Below are positions 16,243 to 25,310 of a DNA stretch of 64,000 bases, in pieces. The stretch covers positions 1-64,000 of the forward strand of contig LUOO01000002.1 in assembly GCA_001626765.1 (NCBI GenBank). Reading direction: 5' to 3'. The stretch comes from Maritimibacter sp. REDSEA-S28_B5. GTDB lineage: Bacteria > Pseudomonadota > Alphaproteobacteria > Rhodobacterales > Rhodobacteraceae. Both the position numbers and the translations under genes were made by a program. The notes beneath the pieces are model-generated. The model had not been told where the DNA came from, searched no databases, and saw nothing but the letters and a program-made list of their open reading frames with translations. Position 1 is the first letter of the stretch; each line of letters begins with the position of its first letter.

Positions 16243-17784
16243 CTAGTCGGTGATCTCCCCGGCTGCCAGCCGGATCACCCGGTCGATGCGGATCGCGTCG
16301 AGAAAGGCCGCGTCATGGGACACCACCATCAGCGCACCGGCATAGTCGGCCAGCGCCATTTCGAGCGTTTCGACAGCCTCCACGTCGAGGTGATTGGTCG
16401 GCTCGTCCAATATGAGCAGACCCGGCGGCGATCCTCCGAGCACGACCGCCAACCCCGCGCGGAGCCGTTCGCCACCCGACAGCGTTCCGACGACGCGTTC
16501 AGCATCGGCGTTGCGAAAGGCAAACCGGGCGAGTGTCGCATAGGCATCGTTGATGGACAGGCCATGGTGCGCGTTTCGCAGAGCGTCAAGAATACTGATT
16601 TCAGGCCGAATGAGAGACATATTCTGATCCAGCAGCGCCGCGCCGCCTTTCACGGGCAGGCGCATCAGTGCGGTGATCAACGTGGACTTTCCCGACCCGT
16701 TCGGTCCCGACAGCGCCACATGCTCCCCGGCCCGGATCGACAGATCGAGGGGCCCGAGACGAAAGTCACCCCGTGTCTCCGTCAGCCGCCGTGCATCAAG
16801 CACGACCCCATGCGTGTCGGGCACGTCCATCCCGATCCGCAGATCTCGCGCCGGAACGATCCGATCCGCCGCACGTGCCTGAGCCTGTTCCACCACCTCG
16901 GCCAGCCGCGCGTCGAGCCTGGCATCCCGGGCCTGCGTCCCTTGGGACCGTTCCCGCGCCTTGTCCATGAGCATCTTGCCATGGCTCCCGCTGGCCCTGA
17001 GCGCCCGCCCCTGCCGCGCGCGTCGCTGCGCCCGCGCCGCCCGTTCGGCCATCTCTCGTCTTGTGCGAGCGACGTCCCGCTCCGCTACTGCCAGCGCCGC
17101 CTGGTCACGCGCCAGCCGCGCCGCACGCGCATCGGCGTAAGCGGACCATCCGCCACCGGTCACGAGCGCGCCTTTGGGGGTAAGCTCGACGATCCGGTCC
17201 ATCCGCTCCAGAAGATCCCGATCATGGGACGCGACCACGACGCCCCCGGCCCAGGATGCGATCATATCACGCACCAACGCTCGCCCTTCGTCGTCCAGAT
17301 TGTTCGTCGGCTCGTCGAGCAAGAGGATATCGGGCGCCTCAAGCGTCACGCGCGCGAGACCGACGCGCATCCGCTGCCCACCAGACAGGTCGCCGATCAA
17401 CCGGTCATGCAGGGGCGGCAGATGAAATCGAGCCAAGACTGCCTCGACACGCGCCTGCAAAGTCCAGTCGGCAGCGTTCAGATCCTCGGCCGACGCGACC
17501 CCTGCCTCGATCCGCGCGATACAACCGAGCGCCTCAGAGACGCCCAGCGCCTCGGTCACCGCAAGCCGGTCATCGAATGACTGTTCCAGCCGCCCGACCG
17601 TGCCGGAGCCGGTCACATCGGGATGCCCGGCCGCAAGCAACGCCAGCAGCGTGGATTTACCGGACCCGTTCTGCCCCACGATCCCCGTCCGCTCGCGCCC
17701 GAAGGCGAGCGTCAGGTCAGGGCAAAGAACTGTTCCGTCAGGTGAGGTGAGGGTGTGGTGAGACAGTGAAAGAAAGGGGGGCAT
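16243..17784 (-). CDS. ABC-F family ATP-binding protein
   Basis: A 513-residue soluble protein with two ABC ATPase domains and no membrane part. The first domain has GQNGSGKS, LSGGQRMRVGLA and LLLDEPTNN; the second has GPNGSGKS, LSGGERLRAGLAV and LILDEPTNH. Between them is an arginine-rich linker with coiled-coil character (ARDQAALAVAERD, then ARRARQGRALRASG). ABC-F proteins act on the ribosome. I chose ATG 17784; an in-frame ATG at 17847 with AAAGGA would add 21 residues. It ends 10 bases before the epimerase-like gene's start. Confidence 0.88.
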   Translation of the reverse strand: MPPFLSLSHHTLTSPDGTVLCPDLTLAFGRERTGIVGQNGSGKSTLLALLAAGHPDVTGSGTVGRLEQSFDDRLAVTEALGVSEALGCIARIEAGVASAEDLNAADWTLQARVEAVLARFHLPPLHDRLIGDLSGGQRMRVGLARVTLEAPDILLLDEPTNNLDDEGRALVRDMIASWAGGVVVASHDRDLLERMDRIVELTPKGALVTGGGWSAYADARAARLARDQAALAVAERDVARTRREMAERAARAQRRARQGRALRASGSHGKMLMDKARERSQGTQARDARLDARLAEVVEQAQARAADRIVPARDLRIGMDVPDTHGVVLDARRLTETRGDFRLGPLDLSIRAGEHVALSGPNGSGKSTLITALMRLPVKGGAALLDQNMSLIRPEISILDALRNAHHGLSINDAYATLARFAFRNADAERVVGTLSGGERLRAGLAVVLGGSPPGLLILDEPTNHLDVEAVETLEMALADYAGALMVVSHDAAFLDAIRIDRVIRLAAGEITD

Positions 17785-17943
17785 GAGACATCCGAAGCGA
17801 CTGCGCGAAAGGGCGAGGCGGGTTCGGAAAATGGTCCATGTCGTCATTCCTTTACGGATCGTCTGCATAGGAACGTAACGACGGCGCAGGCCCGGATCAA
17901 CGCCACCCCTTGCACACGGGTGAAATCGGCGAAAGATTGTCAC

Positions 17944-19755
17944 ATGTCAGAACCATCCCCCTCCCCGCTCAAAACATGGCCCGAAGCCGCCCCGCGCCTG
18001 ATCGCGGTCGCCGCTGGCCGCGAACCTGCCGACCTCGTCATCACCGGGGGCCGCGTCGTGAACGTGCACACCCGCGAAGTGCTGGACTGGCAGATCGCGG
18101 TGGCCGAAGGGCGGTTCGCCTATGTCGGGCCGGATGCGTCCCATTGCATCGGTGAGGCAACTGAAATCATCGACGCCGCCGGGCGCTACATCATCCCCGG
18201 CCTTTGCGACGGGCACATGCACATTGAATCAGGGATGCTAACCCCGGCCGAATTTGCCGCCGCCGTGATCCCGCATGGCACGACGACCATGTTCACCGAC
18301 CCGCATGAGATCGCGAACGTGATGGGGATCGAGGGCGTGCGGCTCATGCATGACGAGGCGGCGCTTCAGCCCGTCAACATCTATACCCAGATGCCCTCCT
18401 GCGCGCCGTCGGCCCCCGGTCTGGAAACCACGGGCCGCGCGATCACGCCCGAGGATGTGGCCGAGGCGATGGCCTGGCCCGGCATCATCGGGCTGGGCGA
18501 GATGATGAACTTCCCCGGCGTGATCCACGGCGACGCCAAGATGCTGGCCGAAATCGCCGCGACCCAGAACGCAGGCAAAACGGTGGGCGGGCACTACGCC
18601 AGCCCCGACCTTGGCCCCGCCTTCCACGCCTATGCAGCCGGTGGTCCCGCCGACGATCACGAGGGCACCTGCGAAGACGACGCGATTGCCCGCGTGCGTC
18701 AGGGGATGCGCTCGATGATGCGGCTGGGGTCCGCGTGGTATGACGTGGAAACCCAGATCACCGCCGTGACCAAACGCGGCATGGACCCTCGCAACTTTAT
18801 CCTCTGCACCGACGACAGCCATTCCGGCACCCTGGTCAATGACGGCCACATGAACCGCGTCCTGCGCCACGCCATTTCCTGCGGGTGCGAGCCGCTGATC
18901 GCGCTCCAGATGGCCACAATCAACACCGCGACGCATTTCGGGCTGGAACGCGAGCTTGGGTCCATCGCGCCGGGGCGGCGGGCGGACATGATCCTGACCT
19001 CCGACCTCACGACGCTCCCGATCGAGCGGGTCTTTGCCCGGGGCGTGACCGTGGCCGAGGACGGCAGGATCGCGGTCGATTGCCCGCATCTGGACTGGCC
19101 CGACCATGCCCGCAATACGGTGCATCTGGGCAAGGCGCTCGTGGCGGAGGATTTCGTCATCAAGGCGCCCGAGGGCAAGAACACCGTGACCGCCAAGATC
19201 ATCGGCGTCGTGGAAAACCAGGCCCCGACCAAGGCGCTGACCGCCGATATGGACGTGACTGACGGGATCGTCGAGCCGGACGAGGCGCAGGGGATCGCCC
19301 AGATCGCGCTGGTCGAACGTCATCAGGGCACCGGGGGCGTCACCAACGGGTTCGTCTCGGGTTTCGGCTACACGGGCCGCATGGCCATGGCGTCGACCGT
19401 CGCCCATGACAGCCACCACATGATCGTCGTCGGCACGTCGCGCGAGGATATGGCGCTGGCCGCCAATCGGCTGGGCGAGGTCGGCGGCGGGATCACAGTC
19501 TACAAGGACGGCAAGGAAATCGCGCTGGTCGAACTGCCCGTCGCGGGCCTCATGTCCGACGAACCAGCCGCCACCGTCGCGGCCAAGGCAAGCCGTATGG
19601 TTCAAGCCATGGCCGACTGCGGCTGCACGCTCAACAACGCTTACATGCAACACTCCCTGCTCGCGCTGGTGGTCATTCCGGAGCTGAGGATTTCCGACCT
19701 TGGCCTCGTCGACGTGACGACCTTCGAGCTGGTTTCGCTTTTCGAGGATACCTGA
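17944..19755 (+). CDS. ade: Adenine deaminase
   Basis: A 603-residue amidohydrolase that deaminates adenine to hypoxanthine. The metal site is DGHMHIES, a family signature, followed by HGTTTMFTDPHEIANVMG and CTDDSHSGTLVNDGHMN; the C-terminal part carries GFGYTGRMAMASTVAHDSHH, typical of adenine deaminases. ATG 17944 leaves the usual N terminus. Its stop overlaps the AMP nucleosidase start (TGATG), so AMP can be converted stepwise to adenine and hypoxanthine by coupled products. Confidence 0.93.
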   Translation: MSEPSPSPLKTWPEAAPRLIAVAAGREPADLVITGGRVVNVHTREVLDWQIAVAEGRFAYVGPDASHCIGEATEIIDAAGRYIIPGLCDGHMHIESGMLTPAEFAAAVIPHGTTTMFTDPHEIANVMGIEGVRLMHDEAALQPVNIYTQMPSCAPSAPGLETTGRAITPEDVAEAMAWPGIIGLGEMMNFPGVIHGDAKMLAEIAATQNAGKTVGGHYASPDLGPAFHAYAAGGPADDHEGTCEDDAIARVRQGMRSMMRLGSAWYDVETQITAVTKRGMDPRNFILCTDDSHSGTLVNDGHMNRVLRHAISCGCEPLIALQMATINTATHFGLERELGSIAPGRRADMILTSDLTTLPIERVFARGVTVAEDGRIAVDCPHLDWPDHARNTVHLGKALVAEDFVIKAPEGKNTVTAKIIGVVENQAPTKALTADMDVTDGIVEPDEAQGIAQIALVERHQGTGGVTNGFVSGFGYTGRMAMASTVAHDSHHMIVVGTSREDMALAANRLGEVGGGITVYKDGKEIALVELPVAGLMSDEPAATVAAKASRMVQAMADCGCTLNNAYMQHSLLALVVIPELRISDLGLVDVTTFELVSLFEDT

Positions 19756-21242
19756 TGCCATCTGCCGACCTTTCCCTGCCCATTCAGACCCCGCCGATTG
19801 CCCCTGCCGAGTATTTCACCGACGCGAAAGCCGCCGTGGAACGGCTCATCGAGCTTTATGACGAGGCCTGCGGCTTTCTGACCGAGGCCTTCAGCCACGC
19901 GGCCCAGGTGACCGAGCAACCCGAGGTGCGCTGGCGCGCCTTCTACCCGGAAATCCGCCTGCGCACGACGAGCCACGCGGCGACCGACAGCCGGCTGTCC
20001 TTCGGCCATGTGCCGGGGCCGGGGAATTACTCGACGACCGTCACGCGGCCAGACCTGTTTCGCAACTACCTCGAACAGCAGATCGGACTTCTGATCGAGA
20101 ACCACGGGATCCCGGTGGCCATCGGCGTGTCCGACACCCCGATGCCCGTGCATTTCGCCGTCGCGGGCCGCCCCGACATCACCGTCCCGCAGGAGGGGGT
20201 CATGCCCTTCCCGCTGCGCGACGTCTTTGATGTGCCGGACCTCAACACCACCCACGACGACATCGTGAACGGGCTGGGGTATCTGCACGGCGACGGGTCG
20301 TCGCCCTTGGCCCCCTTCACCGCCCAGCGCATCGACTATTCGCTCGCCCGCCTCGCCCATTACACCGCGACGACGCCCGAGCATTTCCAGAACCACGTGC
20401 TTTTCACCAACTACCAGTTCTATGTCGAGGAGTTCGAGGCCTACGCCCGAAAGGTGCTGGGAAACAAGGACAGCGGCTATACCGCTTTCGTAACGCCGGG
20501 TAATGTGACGATCACCAGCGCAGATGGGGAGATCCCCCTCTTGCCCAAGCTGCCGCAGATGCCCGCCTATCACCTCAAACGCGCCGACGGGGCCGGGATC
20601 ACGCTCGTCAACATCGGTGTCGGGCCGTCTAATGCCAAGACCGCGACCGACCATATCGCGGTGCTCCGCCCGCACGCCTGGCTCATGGTCGGGCATTGCG
20701 CGGGCCTGCGCAATTCGCAAAGGCTGGGCGATTTCGTCCTCGCCCATGCCTATCTGCGCGAGGACAAGGTGCTCGACGCCGACCTGCCGATCTGGGTGCC
20801 GATCCCGCCGCTGGCCGAGATACAGGTCGCATTGGAGACGGCCGTAGCCGAGGTCACGGAACTGGAAGGCTATGACCTCAAGCGGATCATGCGCACGGGC
20901 ACGGTCGCGAGCCTCGACAATCGGAACTGGGAGCTGCGGGATACCTCCGGCCCCGTGCAACGCCTCAGCCAGTCACGCGCCGTCGCGCTCGACATGGAAA
21001 GCGCCACCATCGCGGCAAACGGGTTTCGCTTCCGGGTCCCCTACGGCACGCTGCTTTGCGTGTCTGACAAGCCGCTTCATGGCGAGTTGAAGCTGCCGGG
21101 CATGGCGAGCGCCTTCTACAAGACTCAGGTCGAACGTCATCTGCTCATCGGGATCCGCGCGATGGAACGACTGCGCGACATGCCGCTGGCCCGCATCCAT
21201 AGCCGGAAATTGCGCAGTTTCGACGAAACAGCCTTCCTTTGA
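19755..21242 (+). CDS. amn: AMP nucleosidase
   Basis: A 495-residue enzyme that splits AMP into adenine and ribose 5-phosphate. The N-terminal domain includes FYPEIRLRTTSHAATDSRLSF-like text, and the C-terminal nucleoside-phosphorylase fold contains VNIGVGPSNAKTATDH, MVGHCAGLRNSQRLGDFVLA and the LDMESATIAANGF substrate site. It overlaps the ade stop by one base. The pair would tune AMP levels and feed purine salvage without AMP deaminase. Confidence 0.93.
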   Translation: MPSADLSLPIQTPPIAPAEYFTDAKAAVERLIELYDEACGFLTEAFSHAAQVTEQPEVRWRAFYPEIRLRTTSHAATDSRLSFGHVPGPGNYSTTVTRPDLFRNYLEQQIGLLIENHGIPVAIGVSDTPMPVHFAVAGRPDITVPQEGVMPFPLRDVFDVPDLNTTHDDIVNGLGYLHGDGSSPLAPFTAQRIDYSLARLAHYTATTPEHFQNHVLFTNYQFYVEEFEAYARKVLGNKDSGYTAFVTPGNVTITSADGEIPLLPKLPQMPAYHLKRADGAGITLVNIGVGPSNAKTATDHIAVLRPHAWLMVGHCAGLRNSQRLGDFVLAHAYLREDKVLDADLPIWVPIPPLAEIQVALETAVAEVTELEGYDLKRIMRTGTVASLDNRNWELRDTSGPVQRLSQSRAVALDMESATIAANGFRFRVPYGTLLCVSDKPLHGELKLPGMASAFYKTQVERHLLIGIRAMERLRDMPLARIHSRKLRSFDETAFL

Positions 21243-21383
21243 AGGGGGTTTTTCTGCGCTGCCGCGACGAAAAGACGTTGTTTTCTTGCCGATCGGACAT
21301 TCTTGCAGTTGTGCCGGGACAAGTGTTTCCCTTAAATGCCCGCCATGAAACCACCCCACACACGGGACAGTGAGGAGATTATA

Positions 21384-21671
21384 ATGGCGAAGCCGATGAC
21401 CAAGACCCAACTCGTGGCCGCTCTGGCCGATGAAATGGGCGCTGACAAGAAGACCGCTGGTGCGGCTCTCGACTCCATCGTTTCGATCATCACCAAGGAA
21501 GTGTCCGGCGGCGGTGCCGTGACCCTTCCCGGCGTCGGCAAGATCTACTGCCGCGAGCGCCCCGAGCGCATGGTGCGCAACCCGGCCACCGGTGAGCAGA
21601 TCAAGAAAGAAGCCGACAAGGTGGTCAAGATGACCATTGCCAAGGCTCTCAAGGACTCCGTGAACTCGTAA
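21384..21671 (+). CDS. HU-family DNA-binding protein
   Basis: A 95-residue histone-like protein. The helical N-terminal half (MTKTQLVAALADEMGADKKT) precedes the beta-arm region with LPGVGKIYCRERPERMVRNPATGE, where the conserved RNP tip intercalates in DNA, then a lysine-rich end. It acts in nucleoid architecture as a dimer. GAGGAG lies six bases before ATG 21384; the longer frame upstream is not family-like. A strong terminator follows directly. Confidence 0.93.
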   Translation: MAKPMTKTQLVAALADEMGADKKTAGAALDSIVSIITKEVSGGGAVTLPGVGKIYCRERPERMVRNPATGEQIKKEADKVVKMTIAKALKDSVNS

Positions 21672-21691
21672 GTTCCGACCTTTGGTTCGAG

Positions 21692-21726
21692 AAAGGGTCG
21701 CCTCACGGGCGGCCCTTTTTGTTTTT
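21692..21726 (+). terminator. Rho-independent terminator after the HU gene
   Basis: Stem AAAGGG-CGCC with GGCG-CCCTTT (one G-T pair inside), four-base loop region, then TTTTTGTTTTT. It ends 13 bases before the next ATG. Confidence 0.85.
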
Positions 21727-21738
21727 GGAGATGAGGGC

Positions 21739-22227
21739 ATGACGACGCCAACCCTTCACATGGTCTGCGGCAAGGCGGCCTCGGGCAAATCGACGCTCGC
21801 GGCGGAACTGGGCGCCGCCCCGGACACGGTTCTTCTGTCCGAGGACGTCTGGCTGTCCGCGCTCTACGCAGACCAGATGACGACCTTGCGCGACTATGCC
21901 CGCTCGGCCGCGCGTCTGCGCGGGGTCATCGGCCCGCATGTGGCCAACCTTCTCGGCGCTGGCGTCTCGGTCGTGCTGGATTTTCCGGCCAACACGCGCG
22001 AGGTGCGCGATTGGATGCGTGGGATCGTCGAAGCGTCGGGCGCGGCGCACATCATGCATGTGATGGATGTGCCCGACACGACCTGCAAGGCGCGGCTTCG
22101 GTCCCGAGATGCTGCGGGCAATCATCCCTTCACGCTCACCGACGCGCAGTTCGACGCGCTATCAGCCTATTTCGAACCGGTGTCGGCGGACGAAGGTTTT
22201 CACCTCGTCCACCACGTCAGCGATTGA
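21739..22227 (+). CDS. AAA/P-loop kinase-like protein
   Basis: A 162-residue protein with an N-terminal Walker A, CGKAASGKSTLA, an acidic DVW after it, VLDFPANTREVRDWM and a late arginine motif CKARLRSRDAAGNHPF. This is the layout of small zeta-toxin/ATP-binding kinases that phosphorylate small molecules. No antitoxin gene accompanies it, so a toxin role is not supported. It is just downstream of the HU terminator and its 3' end overlaps the convergent YdeI-like gene by 11 bases. Confidence 0.75.
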   Translation: MTTPTLHMVCGKAASGKSTLAAELGAAPDTVLLSEDVWLSALYADQMTTLRDYARSAARLRGVIGPHVANLLGAGVSVVLDFPANTREVRDWMRGIVEASGAAHIMHVMDVPDTTCKARLRSRDAAGNHPFTLTDAQFDALSAYFEPVSADEGFHLVHHVSD

Positions 22228-22786
22228 CCGGAGGAAGTCCCTCGGCCAGTCGCGCGATCATCCGGGCCATCCGGTTCGCGCGGGTTTCGGGTTTCTTGGC
22301 CGAATACAGGTCGTGATAGATCGAATAATGCCACCGCTTTGGCAGCGCATCGAAGGTCGCGCGGGCGGCAGGAACGGCATCCAGCGCGGTAAAGAAATCC
22401 TCGGGGATCGTGGCATCCCTGGGTCCGGCATAGGCCGCGTCCCAGCGCCCGTCCGCCTTGGCCGCCGTGACATGCGCCAGACCCGCAGGCTGCATCCGCC
22501 CCTCGGCGGTCAGCCGGTCGATGTGCCCGACGTTGCGCAAGGACCAGATCGACTTGGGCTTTCTCGGCGTGATCCGCTGGACATAGCTCACCTCGTCCAG
22601 CGATCTTTTCACCCCGTCGATCCAGCCCCAGATCAGGCAGGCCTCGACCATTTCGTCCCATGTGATCGACGGGATACCTGACCTGATCTTGAAAAGCCGG
22701 ACGACAAGCTCGGTCTCGGTTGCGTGGTTCGCCGCGAGCCAGTGCTCCAGATCGGCTTGGTTTTCAAAGGACTGGTAGTCGGTCAT
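22217..22786 (-). CDS. YdeI/OmpD-associated family protein
   Basis: A 189-residue protein. SITWDEMVEACLIWGWIDGVKR, then YVQRITPRKPKSIWS and a C-terminal RWHYSIYHDLYSAKKPETRANR segment are the conserved blocks of the YdeI family, whose biochemical role is not settled (linked to peptide resistance or stress in some bacteria). The C-terminal segment is basic. It is convergent with the kinase-like gene and divergent from the permease gene. Confidence 0.82.
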   Translation of the reverse strand: MTDYQSFENQADLEHWLAANHATETELVVRLFKIRSGIPSITWDEMVEACLIWGWIDGVKRSLDEVSYVQRITPRKPKSIWSLRNVGHIDRLTAEGRMQPAGLAHVTAAKADGRWDAAYAGPRDATIPEDFFTALDAVPAARATFDALPKRWHYSIYHDLYSAKKPETRANRMARMIARLAEGLPPVNR

Positions 22787-22882
22787 AGTACCTCTCGCCT
22801 CGCAGCATAGCCGGGGTTGTGTCGGCCTGTCATTGGGATAGGGTCGCCGAACCTCGCAAGAGGGCCGTCACGGAGGATCATC

Positions 22883-23782
22883 ATGGACATTCGCGCAATC
22901 GTCATGGGGCTGGTCTTTGCCCTCATGTGGTCCTCTGCCTTTACCTCGGCCCGGATCATCGTGGTGGATGCCCCGCCCATGACGGCGCTGGCCGCGCGCT
23001 TTGTCATCTCGGGACTCATGGCCATGGGGATCGCTGCGCTCATGGGGCAGAAGGTCAGGCTGACCCGTGCCCAGTGGATTTCCGTGGTGGTTTTTGGCGT
23101 CTGCCAGAACGCGCTCTACCTCGGCCTCAACTTCATCGCGATGCAGACCATCGAGGCGGGCTTCGCCTCGATCATCGCCTCGACCATGCCGCTGATCGTC
23201 GGCATCCTTGGCTGGCTTCTGTTCCGCGACCGCCTGCCGATGCTTGCCGTCGTCGGGCTGGTGGTCGGCTTCGCCGGTGTCGCGCTGATCATGGGGAGCC
23301 GGATTTCCGGCGGAGTCGACATGTATGGTCTCGCGCTTTGCGTCATCGCGGCACTGGCGCTGGCGATTGCAACCCTTTCGGTGCGCGGTGCGAGCGGCGG
23401 GGGCAATCTGCTCATGGTCGTTGGGCTTCAGATGCTGGTGGGCGCGATCACGCTGGCGCCCTTTGCGGCGCTGCTGGAGCCCTTCGAGGTGAACTGGAAC
23501 CCGAGGCTCTTCGCGGCCTTTGCCTATACCACCCTCGTGCCGGGGCTGGCGGCGACCTGGATCTGGTTCGAACTGGTGAGCCGGATCGGCGCGGTGCGGG
23601 CGGCGACGTTCCATTTCCTCAATCCCTTTTTCGGCGTGGCGATTGCGGCGGTTCTGCTGGGCGAAAAACTCGGCTGGCTCGACGTGCTGGGCGTAGCCAT
23701 CGTGACAGCCGGTATTCTGGCCGTGCAACTGGCCAAGCAGAAACCGATGAAGCCGGTGACGGCGGACCGTGTGGCAAGCTGA
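22883..23782 (+). CDS. EamA-family drug/metabolite transporter
   Basis: A 299-residue polytopic membrane protein with ten hydrophobic segments in two repeats of five, as in EamA/DMT exporters. The first reads VMGLVFALMWSSAFTSARI and the last repeat contains AFAYTTLVPGLAATWIWF and FLNPFFGVAIAAVLLGE. It probably exports amino acids or metabolites. GGAGGATCATC precedes ATG 22883. No neighbour indicates a substrate. Confidence 0.88.
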   Translation: MDIRAIVMGLVFALMWSSAFTSARIIVVDAPPMTALAARFVISGLMAMGIAALMGQKVRLTRAQWISVVVFGVCQNALYLGLNFIAMQTIEAGFASIIASTMPLIVGILGWLLFRDRLPMLAVVGLVVGFAGVALIMGSRISGGVDMYGLALCVIAALALAIATLSVRGASGGGNLLMVVGLQMLVGAITLAPFAALLEPFEVNWNPRLFAAFAYTTLVPGLAATWIWFELVSRIGAVRAATFHFLNPFFGVAIAAVLLGEKLGWLDVLGVAIVTAGILAVQLAKQKPMKPVTADRVAS

Positions 23783-23788
23783 GGATCG

Positions 23789-23869
23789 AATTTCGCTGGC
23801 GCGAAATCCGACCAACTGGGGAGGCTCTGCCTCCCCAGACCCCTCCGGGATATTTTTGAACCGGGGAAG
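23789..23869. repeat. Intergenic repeat of Roseobacter type with hairpins
   Basis: Contains ATTTCGC-TGGC-GCGAAAT (23789-23807), a GGGGAGGC-TCT-GCCTCCCC hairpin (23818-23836), and the tail CCCTCCGGGATATTTTTGAA followed by CCGGGG. From experience with Rhodobacterales genomes, this GGGG-GCTCTGCC-CCCC, CCGGGxTATTTTTGA text is a dispersed intergenic element. No second copy is visible in this window. Confidence 0.5.
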
Positions 23870-23870
23870 A

Positions 23871-24488
23871 TCAGGCCGCTTTCGGGGCGTGCCGAAGGTC
23901 GACCTCGGCCGCCCAGGCATAGGAGGGGCGCGCGTTGATGCGGTCGATCCAGGCACGGACGTTGGCATCGTCGGGGGCGGCGTCCTCGAACCATTTGTAG
24001 GGCGACTGGATCAGCAGATCGGCGGCGGTGAACTGGTCGCCCATCAGGAATGGTCGGCCATCCGCGAAAGTGTCGATCAGCCGCTTTTCGACCTCGGGCA
24101 CGCCGCGGAAAGTGGTCTGGAACACCTCGTGGTTCACGCCGGAGACCATGACCACGTAAGCCGGTTCCATCTGCGCCGAATACCAGTTGAGCCACGAAAG
24201 GAACGGGCCACGTGCCCTGTCGCCGATCGCGGGGGCAAGACCCGCATCGGGGAACAGGTCGGCGAGGTAGAGCATGATCGCCGCCGTTTCCGTGATCACC
24301 GTCCCGTCGTGGTCGAGCACTGGGACCTTGCCCTCCGGATGCGGATTGGCCGGGTCGTGCCGCCCCGACCCGTCATTGCGACGGATGTCGACATGAACCA
24401 GTTTCACCTGATCGCGGATGTCCGCCTCGTGGAGGAAGGCCAGCATCCGCGTCGCGCGGGACCAGTAGGAATGATAAAGGGTGAACAT
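23871..24488 (-). CDS. Glutathione S-transferase family protein (second)
   Basis: A 205-residue GST. The start FTLYHSYWSRATRMLAFLHE leads to a KVPVLDHDGTVITETAAIMLYL segment with the glutathione-binding E-T pair, and the C-terminal domain has FLMGDQFTAADLL. CAGGAG lies before the ATG. It is different in sequence from the GST at 10412 and stands divergent from the WYL regulator gene, which could control it. Confidence 0.88.
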   Translation of the reverse strand: MFTLYHSYWSRATRMLAFLHEADIRDQVKLVHVDIRRNDGSGRHDPANPHPEGKVPVLDHDGTVITETAAIMLYLADLFPDAGLAPAIGDRARGPFLSWLNWYSAQMEPAYVVMVSGVNHEVFQTTFRGVPEVEKRLIDTFADGRPFLMGDQFTAADLLIQSPYKWFEDAAPDDANVRAWIDRINARPSYAWAAEVDLRHAPKAA

Positions 24489-24566
24489 GGGTCGCTCCTG
24501 TGATTGCGATTGCGTCTGGATGTCTTATCGTCCCCTCGTGCTGACAGTTTCCGTCAGGAGGTTTCC

Positions 24567-25262
24567 GTGGCCCGGTCCGACCGTCTTTTCCGCCTTCTGG
24601 ACGCCCTGCGCCGCCTGCCCGCGCCCGTGACCGCCGCGCGGCTCGCGCAGGAGATGGAGGTGTCCGAACGCACGATCTACCGCGATATCGAAACGCTCCG
24701 CGCCTCGGGCGCGATCATCGACGGCGAGGCGGGCTACGGGTTCACCCTGACCGAGGACAGCGCGGTGCCGCCGCAGATGTTCGACCGGATCGAGATCGAG
24801 GCGCTGGTGCTGGGCCTGTCCTGGCTTCAATGGCAGGGCGACGCGGACATGATCGAGGCCGCCGAGCGCGCACTGGCCAAGATCGTCGCCACGCTGCCCG
24901 AGCGCAAGGCCGCCGAGGCGCGCCATGTGGCGTCGCTGTCCTATGCCTTTGAGCCGCGCCCGGTCGTGCCCGCCTATACCTCGCTGATCCGCCGGGCGAT
25001 CTGGGACGAGCGCGCGATCGACATGACTTACGTAGACCTCAAGGGCGCATCGACCGAGCGCCGGGTCTGGCCGCTCGCCATCATCTTTACCGACCACAAG
25101 CTCTGGCTCATGGCGTGGTGCTGCCTCAGGCGCGATTACCGGCGGTTCCAGATGACGCAGATCGGGCAGGTCACGGAGACGAGCGAGAGCTTTCGCCCCC
25201 GCCGCGTGCCGCTCCTGCGCGACATGCTCGACACGATGCGGCGGCGCGACGGCCAAGCCTGA
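24567..25262 (+). CDS. WYL-domain HTH transcriptional regulator (YafY-like)
   Basis: A 231-residue regulator. An HTH_11 winged helix (RLFRLLDALRRLPAPVTAARLA, EVSERTIYRDIETLRASGA) is followed by a WYL ligand domain (RRVWPLAIIF-DHKLWLMAWC). WYL domains sense ligands such as nucleotides. I prefer the GTG at 24567 because AGGAGG is five bases before it; an ATG at 24504 has no such site. It lies divergent from the GST gene, with CcdA following after about 50 bases. Confidence 0.87.
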   Translation: MARSDRLFRLLDALRRLPAPVTAARLAQEMEVSERTIYRDIETLRASGAIIDGEAGYGFTLTEDSAVPPQMFDRIEIEALVLGLSWLQWQGDADMIEAAERALAKIVATLPERKAAEARHVASLSYAFEPRPVVPAYTSLIRRAIWDERAIDMTYVDLKGASTERRVWPLAIIFTDHKLWLMAWCCLRRDYRRFQMTQIGQVTETSESFRPRRVPLLRDMLDTMRRRDGQA

Positions 25263-25310
25263 AACAGTCGTTCACGCGCTTGTCTGGTGACGTGAGCCGA
25301 TGAGGGCGCC

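Noticed and set aside
21739-22227. Zeta-toxin of a toxin-antitoxin pair
   Set aside because: No antitoxin gene is adjacent and the motif set is generic for small kinases.
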